From positions 1 to 40,711 of the forward strand of contig JAGCKR010000027.1 in NCBI GenBank assembly GCA_017647405.1: DNA of 40,711 nt. Direction: 5' to 3'. Below the pieces are notes generated by a model that saw only the letters and a list, made by a program, of their open reading frames with translations, had not been told where the DNA came from and searched no databases. The stretch is from Alphaproteobacteria bacterium. Its GTDB lineage: Bacteria; Pseudomonadota; Alphaproteobacteria; CAAHEQ01; UBA3637. Position 1 is the first letter of the stretch. Each line of letters starts with the position of its first letter. This document shows positions 34,293 to 40,711 of this stretch, in pieces. The position numbers and the translations under genes are program-made.

Positions 34293-34547
34293 TTATTTGT
34301 CAGTAAGAGCTTCCATAATGGCTTTTGATAATTGATCTGCGCAAGAAGTTCCTTTGCCTCTACAATCATTGCCTTTTAATAAAGTTGCAATTTCTTTTGC
34401 TTCTTTTCCTTCAACTAATTTTGCAATGGCGCATAAATTTCCCATGCATCCACCAATAAATTGAACGTTGAAAATTTTACCGTCTTTGATGTCAAAGCTG
34501 ATGTTTTGAGCGCAAACACCTTGAGGTGTATATGAAAAATGTTGCAT
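34293..34547 (-). CDS. TSCPD-domain protein (TIGR03905 type)
   Basis: An 84-residue protein with TSCADQL near the end and Cys at VCAQ, GCMGNLCA and DCRGKGTSC. TSCPD domains also occur at the C-terminus of class II ribonucleotide reductase, where the Cys may bind metal; the stand-alone form has no known role. AAAGGATAAAAT precedes the ATG. It is convergent with the kinase gene, 8 bases apart. Confidence 0.88.
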   Translation of the reverse strand: MQHFSYTPQGVCAQNISFDIKDGKIFNVQFIGGCMGNLCAIAKLVEGKEAKEIATLLKGNDCRGKGTSCADQLSKAIMEALTDK

Positions 34548-34617
34548 ATTTTATCCTTTTGTTGTTTTCTTTATCTTATAACAGTAAAAATAGTACTTTG
34601 CAATTATTTTAAAATGA

Positions 34618-34645
34618 TTGACAGTCATATTTTTTGATGTATGAA
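34618..34645 (+). promoter_or_regulatory. promoter of the membrane protein at 34674
   Basis: Consensus TTGACA (34618-34623), 16 bases, TATGAA (34640-34645). GGGAGGGG follows, 4 bases before the ATG. Confidence 0.7.
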
Positions 34646-34673
34646 TGAATTATATTTTTTAGGGAGGGGATAA

Positions 34674-35570
34674 ATGAACGAAAAAGAAAAATTTCTGGAA
34701 GATTATAGTTCTTGGTCAACTCAAAGTAAATTTGATGATTTTAAATTTATTAAAAGATTATCACCTCAGGATAAAGAACGTTTATTAAATGGATCGCTTG
34801 TAAATGGATGGGCTTTTCTGTTTGGTCCGTTTTATTATGTTTATTTAGGGTTATATCGCAGTATTTTTTATATTATTTTAAGTATTTTGTTTTTCACTTT
34901 TGGTTATCATATTGGTTTAACTCTTTATGTTTTATTTGCTTTGATTTTAAGTATGCGCGCGAATTATCATTACATTTCTTTTTTGAAGAGAAAAAAGGAT
35001 AAGTATGCTGATTTTAATCCGGAAGCCGAAACACCCTATTTTAATATTTCAATCAAAAGATTGGTGACGTTATCATTGTTGACCGGTGGTATTTATCTAA
35101 TGTATTGGATATATCAAAATGCAAAGGTGATGAGAGATTATCAAAAAGATGTGATTAGACCTTTATGGCAGGCAATTTTTATGTCATTTACATCAATTAA
35201 TGTTTTTCGAGCGATTGCATATTCAGTTAAGTCACTGGGATATGAACAAAAATTAAAACCTTTGGCATCTGCCTGGTTTGTTTTTTTATTAACGGCAATG
35301 TATGGTTTTGAATATGAAGGAAAAGAAGGGGTTGCTTTAACGTTAGAGATATTAACGGCAGTTATTGTTATTTATTGGACAATGATTGTTTTAACAATTT
35401 ATGTTTTTATAAAATACCAAAAAGCAATTAATTTTTATTCTAAAATAAAAAATATTCCGGTGGCAAAAGTGACAGTTTGGGAATGTGTTTTTGTATTCAT
35501 CGGTTGTTTGTTAAATGCCGGATTAATTTACTCAACAGGCATTTTGATTTATAACTATTTGTTGCTTTGA
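34674..35570 (+). CDS. integral membrane protein with DUF2628- and DUF4234-like parts
   Basis: A 298-residue protein. The first half has the pattern LVNGWAFLFGPFYYVYLGLYR and two helices, as in DUF2628 proteins; the second half has LSLLTGGIYLMYWIYQNAKVMRDY, as in DUF4234, and four further helices. The combination of the two is what I infer from the motifs. No enzymatic residues are evident. It has its own strong promoter and stands before the tRNA-Lys terminator. Confidence 0.75.
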   Translation: MNEKEKFLEDYSSWSTQSKFDDFKFIKRLSPQDKERLLNGSLVNGWAFLFGPFYYVYLGLYRSIFYIILSILFFTFGYHIGLTLYVLFALILSMRANYHYISFLKRKKDKYADFNPEAETPYFNISIKRLVTLSLLTGGIYLMYWIYQNAKVMRDYQKDVIRPLWQAIFMSFTSINVFRAIAYSVKSLGYEQKLKPLASAWFVFLLTAMYGFEYEGKEGVALTLEILTAVIVIYWTMIVLTIYVFIKYQKAINFYSKIKNIPVAKVTVWECVFVFIGCLLNAGLIYSTGILIYNYLLL

Positions 35571-35584
35571 CTTATATTCTTTGA

Positions 35585-35616
35585 AACAAAAAAGCCTCTC
35601 ATTTTGAGAGGCTTTT
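35585..35616 (-). terminator. terminator of the tRNA-Lys transcript
   Basis: AAAAGCCTCTC (35590-35600) pairs with GAGAGGCTTTT (35606-35616) with a 5-base loop; the minus side ends in a T run. It also fits the plus-strand gene ending at 35570. Confidence 0.93.
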
Positions 35617-35620
35617 AAAT

Positions 35621-35696
<76 letters not shown>

Positions 35697-35709
35697 TTGA
35701 TAGGTGAAT

Positions 35710-35738
35710 TTTATACACCATATTGAAGTAAAATGCAA
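35710..35738 (-). promoter_or_regulatory. promoter of tRNA-Lys
   Basis: On the minus strand TTGCAT (35733-35738), 17 bases, TATAAA (35710-35715), 13 bases before the tRNA. Confidence 0.8.
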
Positions 35739-35754
35739 GGATAAAATGATTGGC

Positions 35755-37158
35755 TTATACTTTTTTTCGTTTTTGAACACGAATTTGTAATTCTCGTTTA
35801 ATAGCAGATATTTGATTAAGTGGACCAAAAAGCGAGATTTTAAATTCTTTAATAACAATAAAATAACTAATCATAACAAAAATGGCGGCACTGACCCAAG
35901 CAATTGGACCTGCATAGCAAATGCCTTCATATCCCATATAGGCGGCAAGAGAAAAAGCCGTAAACCATCTCATAACAAGTTCAATAATGCCGGAAATTAA
36001 AGGGATGATCGCTCGTCCCATGCCTTGTAACGCTTGTCTGAATATAAATATTTGCGCCAAGAAAATATAAAACAAGGTAGTGATTTGGATATAAGTGGTT
36101 GATTGCGATAAAATTTCTTCACTGGGATTATTAAGGAATAATGATACCATATTTTTCCCATAAATAAAGGCAATGAGTGCTAAAACAATACTGGTTCCAG
36201 AGGCAAGAATAAAACATTGCAAAACGCCTTGTCTGATGCGTCGAAGAAGTCTGGCGCCAAAGTTTTGGGCTACATAGGTTGTAAGCGCATGGCCTAATGA
36301 TAAAAGAGGCATCGTTGTTAATTGTTCAATGCGGGTAGCTGCTGAAAAAGCGGCAATTGTTCCGGTTCCGAATTGGTTGCAAACACTTTGTACCGTAATG
36401 ACACCAAGACCGATAATCGAAAATTGAACAGTCATTGGAACGGCGATTTTTAAATGTTCTAAAAGGTATTTAAAGTCAAAAGAAAAATCCTCTTTTCTTA
36501 ATCGCAACATTGGGTATTTGATTAGCATATATGATAAACATAGGATAGCGGAAATAAATTGAGCGATACAAGTTCCGAAAGCAACGCCGGTGACATCCTG
36601 ATTAAATTTAACGATAAGTGTAATATTAATAATAATATTTAAAACGGAAGAAAAGATGAGATAGTAAAGAGGAGTTTTGCTGTCACCAAGAGATCTTAAA
36701 ATGCCGGCTAAAAAATTATAAAATACAATGGCAACAATTCCATAGGAGAGGGTGGTCATAAAGCGACCTGAATCAATGAAAATATCTTCTGGGACATTCA
36801 TTAATTTTAAAATCAAGTCCATTTTGAAAATTAAAAATAAAAAGACACAAAGAGCAAATAAACAGCTAAGAACAATTCCAATAGCAAATGATTTTCGAAC
36901 ATTTTTAATATCATTGGCGCCAAATCGTTGTGCGGTTATAATTGAAAGACCGTTTGTAAATCCCAAAGAGGTCATAATTGCCATAATGAAGATTGGTGTC
37001 ATAGCACCGGCAACGGCAAGAGCATGGATGCCTAAATAATGGCCCAAAATTAAAAGGTCTGACAGAATATAAATCTGATGGAAAATATTGCCCAACAAAA
37101 TGGGTAACATAAATAATAAAATAAGTTTGAGAGGGTTGCCCTCTGTCATGCTTTTCAT
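35755..37158 (-). CDS. MATE-family efflux transporter
   Basis: A 467-residue inner-membrane antiporter with twelve hydrophobic helices. The start MTEGNPLKLILLFMLPILLGNIFHQIY and the middle FGTGTIAAFSAATRIEQLTTMPLLSLGHALTTYVAQNFGA are typical of the DinF/NorM-like MATE branch. It exports cationic drugs or metabolites using Na+ or H+. AAAGGATAAAG precedes the ATG. It sits on the opposite strand to pal, in the place where tolB usually lies. Confidence 0.93.
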   Translation of the reverse strand: MKSMTEGNPLKLILLFMLPILLGNIFHQIYILSDLLILGHYLGIHALAVAGAMTPIFIMAIMTSLGFTNGLSIITAQRFGANDIKNVRKSFAIGIVLSCLFALCVFLFLIFKMDLILKLMNVPEDIFIDSGRFMTTLSYGIVAIVFYNFLAGILRSLGDSKTPLYYLIFSSVLNIIINITLIVKFNQDVTGVAFGTCIAQFISAILCLSYMLIKYPMLRLRKEDFSFDFKYLLEHLKIAVPMTVQFSIIGLGVITVQSVCNQFGTGTIAAFSAATRIEQLTTMPLLSLGHALTTYVAQNFGARLLRRIRQGVLQCFILASGTSIVLALIAFIYGKNMVSLFLNNPSEEILSQSTTYIQITTLFYIFLAQIFIFRQALQGMGRAIIPLISGIIELVMRWFTAFSLAAYMGYEGICYAGPIAWVSAAIFVMISYFIVIKEFKISLFGPLNQISAIKRELQIRVQKRKKV

Positions 37159-37251
37159 GTCTTTATCCTTTTACGTAAAAATTGTTGGCAAAGTATAAAT
37201 TTTTCTTTTGAAAATAGCAATATTTTTTAAAGATTGTTTTAAAAAAATATC

Positions 37252-37284
37252 TTGACTTTTCAAAGAGATTATGTTTTTTATATT
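37252..37284 (+). promoter_or_regulatory. probable promoter of pal
   Basis: TTGACT (37252-37257) is a good -35. The -10 is uncertain: TTTATA (37277-37282) at 19 bases is the best of several A/T choices. Confidence 0.45.
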
Positions 37285-37349
37285 CATTAAGGATGGAAGA
37301 GCTTTCTCTGTCGCTGATGTTAGGAAATTTTAAAATAAAGGAAGAAAAA

Positions 37350-37844
37350 ATGTTGAAAAGAATACTTGCAGTTGTATGTGCCGTTTCTTTCTTGAGTGCT
37401 TGTGCTTCTCAAAAAGACGGAGCTGATTTATATGGTAATGGTCAAGGCGGTTGGAACGATAACGTAAATATTGCTGATTTGCAAGATACTGCTATGACAC
37501 AAAAATTCAAAGATGAAAATCAAAATGTTGTTTATTTTGCATTAGACAGTTCTTCTTTGGACGGAGATTCAAAAGCTGTTTTAACTCAACAAGCTGAATG
37601 GTTGAAAGCCAATCCACGTGTTTTAGTTGTCATCGAAGGTCGTTGCGATGAACGTGGTACAGAAGAATACAACTTGGCTTTAGGTGAACGTCGTGCAGAT
37701 GAAGCCCGTCGTTTCTTAGTGATGAAAGGTATTTCATCTGATCGTATTCGTATTATCTCATACGGTAAAGAAAGACCGGTTGTTCCTGGTTCAACTGAAG
37801 AAGCTTGGGCTAAAAACCGTAATGCAACAACAGTTGCTTACTAA
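37350..37844 (+). CDS. pal: peptidoglycan-associated lipoprotein Pal
   Basis: Outer-membrane lipoprotein of the Tol-Pal system, needed for outer-membrane constriction at division. The 164 residues start with a signal peptide and lipobox LSAC (Cys18), then a linker and an OmpA-like domain with VYFALDSSSLDGDSKAVL, GRCDERGTEEYNLALGERRADEARRFL and YGKERPVVPGSTEEAWAKNRNA. AAAGGAAG precedes the ATG; an upstream in-frame start at 37293 would bury the signal peptide. A terminator separates it from ybgF. Confidence 0.96.
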   Translation: MLKRILAVVCAVSFLSACASQKDGADLYGNGQGGWNDNVNIADLQDTAMTQKFKDENQNVVYFALDSSSLDGDSKAVLTQQAEWLKANPRVLVVIEGRCDERGTEEYNLALGERRADEARRFLVMKGISSDRIRIISYGKERPVVPGSTEEAWAKNRNATTVAY

Positions 37845-37880
37845 AAAAGTTTTTCTTTAAAAAAAAGACTTGTTAAAAAA

Positions 37881-37914
37881 AACTCTTCCTTGTAAAATGA
37901 GGAAGAGTTTTTTG
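37881..37914 (+). terminator. terminator or attenuator between pal and ybgF
   Basis: AACTCTTCCT (37881-37890) and AGGAAGAGTT (37900-37909) pair perfectly with a 9-base loop, then TTTTG. It would reduce ybgF expression relative to pal. Confidence 0.88.
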
Positions 37915-37931
37915 TATAAAAGGAACGCATC

Positions 37932-38720
37932 ATGAAAAAAATCATTTTATCTTGTTTTATCTTTTCTTCTTTTATTTCATTATCGGCTTTGGCTGAATTG
38001 AAAGTTGATTTATTGAGTGAAAAAGTAACGCGTATTGAAAATGATTTAAGCGCGTTACAACGAAAAGTTTATCAAACAAAAGAAACGCCTATTTTATTGC
38101 CGGCTGATAATACCGCGTCTACTGTTGTTGAAGGGAATTTAGAAGATTTATATTCTCGTCTTTCTGCGCAGGATCAGGTTGTAAAAGATTTAACGGCAAA
38201 AATGGAGCAAATTGAGTTTAATCAAAAACAATTAGAAGAAAAATTTAATAAAATGAATGCTGATTTAGATGTTCGTTTTAATATGCTTTCAACAGAAAAA
38301 TCATCTTCTTTGGCGGGGGTATCAACGTCTAAAACCGGGGATAAAGAAGCTTATGATGCCGCTTATAATATCATGAAAAAAGGCGATTATAAAAAAGCAG
38401 AGGAAGCCTTTACTTTGTTTATGAAAGAGTATCCGAATTCAACGTTGGTTGGAAATGCAAATTATTGGTTGGGCGAAACCTATTATGCCAGAGGTCTTTT
38501 TGAACAGGCTGTTGGAATTTTTGCAGATGGATTTACCAAATATAAAAATAACTCAAAAGCAGCAGATAATTTGTTGAAGCTTGGTTTAACGATGAATAAA
38601 TTGAATAAGAAAGAAGAAGCCTGCACGGCATTTAAATCTTTGGGAACGGAATTCCCTAAAGCCGATCAAAAGTTAAAAGAAAGAGCAAAAGCTGAAGCAA
38701 AGAAATTGCAGTGTAAATAA
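37932..38720 (+). CDS. ybgF: cell division coordinator CpoB/YbgF
   Basis: A 262-residue periplasmic protein that links Tol-Pal to peptidoglycan synthesis at the septum. The signal peptide ends at about residue 22 (ALA). A coiled coil (about 25-125, with leucine heptads in the segment from KVDLLSEKVTRIENDL) drives trimerisation, and three TPR-like repeats follow (DAAYNIMKKGDYKKAEEAF, NYWLGETYYARGLFEQAVGIF, LLKLGLTMNKLNKKEEACTAF). AAGGAAC precedes the ATG. tilS begins one base after the stop. Confidence 0.94.
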   Translation: MKKIILSCFIFSSFISLSALAELKVDLLSEKVTRIENDLSALQRKVYQTKETPILLPADNTASTVVEGNLEDLYSRLSAQDQVVKDLTAKMEQIEFNQKQLEEKFNKMNADLDVRFNMLSTEKSSSLAGVSTSKTGDKEAYDAAYNIMKKGDYKKAEEAFTLFMKEYPNSTLVGNANYWLGETYYARGLFEQAVGIFADGFTKYKNNSKAADNLLKLGLTMNKLNKKEEACTAFKSLGTEFPKADQKLKERAKAEAKKLQCK

Positions 38721-38721
38721 T

Positions 38722-39930
38722 ATGAAATTTGATGACGTATATTTTGAACAGAAAATTTTTGAATTATTACCCGATTTAAAGGAACGCCTTGCTGTTGCTG
38801 TTTCGGGTGGATCTGATAGTCTTTGTTTAACATTGATGCTTCATGAATTTTGCCAAAAACAGGGGATTGAATTAAAAGCGGTAACTGTTGACCATAAAAT
38901 CAGAAAAGAAAGTTCAAAAGAAGCAAAATCTGTTCATTCTTTTTTGAAAAAACAAGGGATAAAACATGAAATTTTAGTGAATAAAGAAAAAATAGGAGAC
39001 ACTAAAATTGAAGAAAAAGCCCGTGAAATCAGATATCAATTATTAACGGATTATTGCCAAAAGAATAATATTCAAACGCTTTTTGTTGCGCATCAGCAAG
39101 AAGACCAAATTGAAACTTTTTTATCGCGTTTAGCAAGAGGAAGCGGAATTGAAGGTCTAAGTGCTATGCGTGAAAAAGTTTATCGTAATGGTATTTTGTT
39201 GGTTCGTCCTTTTTTGGAAATATCCAAAAAAGAAGTTGAAAAGTATCTGTTACAAAAAGGAGTTGATTGGGTTCATGATCCTATGAATGAGGATGAGGTT
39301 TATGAGCGGGTAAAATGGCGTAAATTTTTACCTGTTTTAGAAGAAAAAGGATTGTCGCTTAAAAGTATGTTTTCTTCTACTAAACGATTAACAAGAGCCT
39401 CTCAGGCACTTTTTTGGTATCAGGAATCTTTTATAAAAGAGGCGGTTTCTTTTTATCCGGACGGGTATGCACTTGTTGATAAAGAAAAATATTATTTGTT
39501 ACCGGATGAAATTAAAATCAGAGTGATGGAGGCATTACTCAAACGGATTGGACAATCCGAAAAAATGATTTCGCTTGAGCTTTTGGAAAGATCTTTTTTA
39601 GGGGAAATTAAAAAGATGAGTTTAGCATCTTGTTTAATTATTCCTCATAAAAGAGGGATCTTTATTTCAAAAGAACCAAGAAAAATGCCAGCTCCCATGA
39701 AAGTTAAAAAAGGAAAAATTGTTGAGTGGGGATGTTTTAAAATTTATTCGGAACTAAATGGAATAATCCAAGCAAAAGCCCCCTTGAAACGCAAAAAAAA
39801 TATTCCATATTTGGTTCAGCAAAGTTTTGTGTTTTTCGAGCCGGAAAAAGAGCTTGAAAATATTGTTCAGATTGAGTATAAAGAAACCTCAGATTATCAT
39901 ATTTTTATAAAAATGATTAAAAAAAGTTAA
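38722..39930 (+). CDS. tilS: tRNA(Ile)-lysidine synthase
   Basis: Converts C34 of tRNA-Ile(CAU) to lysidine, so that it reads AUA and is charged with isoleucine; essential, and AUA codons are frequent in AT-rich genomes. The PP-loop is AVSGGSDSLCL (residues 26-36), with VDHKIRKES and VAHQQEDQIETFLSRLARGSG as the other conserved blocks. The 402 residues have a C-terminal domain like that of other family members. It is translationally close to ybgF (one base) and upstream of ftsH (15 bases), the usual alphaproteobacterial order. Confidence 0.95.
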   Translation: MKFDDVYFEQKIFELLPDLKERLAVAVSGGSDSLCLTLMLHEFCQKQGIELKAVTVDHKIRKESSKEAKSVHSFLKKQGIKHEILVNKEKIGDTKIEEKAREIRYQLLTDYCQKNNIQTLFVAHQQEDQIETFLSRLARGSGIEGLSAMREKVYRNGILLVRPFLEISKKEVEKYLLQKGVDWVHDPMNEDEVYERVKWRKFLPVLEEKGLSLKSMFSSTKRLTRASQALFWYQESFIKEAVSFYPDGYALVDKEKYYLLPDEIKIRVMEALLKRIGQSEKMISLELLERSFLGEIKKMSLASCLIIPHKRGIFISKEPRKMPAPMKVKKGKIVEWGCFKIYSELNGIIQAKAPLKRKKNIPYLVQQSFVFFEPEKELENIVQIEYKETSDYHIFIKMIKKS

Positions 39931-39945
39931 AAAAGGAAAGTTTAA

Positions 39946-40711
<766 letters not shown>

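Overview
The window is AT-rich DNA with long coding runs, Shine-Dalgarno-led genes and alphaproteobacterial gene order. The right end carries pal - ybgF/cpoB - tilS - ftsH, a conserved order in that class. With two Pmp-like autotransporters and many envelope genes, an uncultured, probably host-associated, low-GC alphaproteobacterium is the best guess; the species cannot be named from the sequence.

Layout. 1-8.3 kb: the end of a Gln/Lys-rich unknown gene, then a cell-wall turnover group with a lytic transglycosylase (slt) on the minus strand, a divergent MurC/Mpl-type ligase overlapping an LD-carboxypeptidase, and a U32/RlhA-like protein. 8.3-11.8 kb: an AsmA-like protein, a small membrane protein, tRNA-fMet, an OmpA-like lipoprotein and a Sel1-repeat protein. 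11.8-15.4 kb: a minus-strand operon of dacA (with SPOR domain) and two unknown envelope genes. 15.5-18.2 kb: uvrC and pgsA. 18.3-22.5 kb: a switch locus (below). 22.5-23.0 kb: structured non-coding DNA and tRNA-Arg. 23.1-26.6 kb: a two-domain kinase-like protein, a FieF-type metal exporter and a CbpA-type DnaJ. 26.6-30.2 kb: a second, intact Pmp-like autotransporter with a 23-copy Ser-Asp-Pro repeat. 30.3-35.7 kb: a CstA-family transporter, an unknown, HdeD, Dps, a small P-loop kinase, a TSCPD protein, a membrane protein and tRNA-Lys. 35.7-40.7 kb: a MATE transporter, then pal, ybgF, tilS and the start of ftsH.

The main discovery candidate is at 18.3-22.5 kb. A perfect 31-bp inverted repeat (18301-18331 and 18578-18608) flanks 246 bp that contain a strong extended -10 promoter (TG-G-TATAAT) pointing at an autotransporter gene. 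This is the layout of an invertible phase-variation promoter. Downstream, the autotransporter is broken in an unusual way: its signal peptide and first passenger repeats are on the plus strand, about 2.0 kb of passenger lies on the minus strand, and the barrel is again on the plus strand. Flipping 19098-21088 at a GGAAC/GTTCC pair restores one uninterrupted frame of about 1269 residues. So the locus may carry two stacked inversions, one setting transcription and one setting the integrity of the protein. No recombinase gene is in the window, so the enzyme would act in trans.

The genes together mainly serve the envelope: peptidoglycan trimming and recycling (Slt, LdcA, Mur ligase, DacA), outer-membrane tethering (Pal, YbgF, OmpA-like lipoprotein), membrane lipid synthesis (PgsA) and variable surface display (the two autotransporters).
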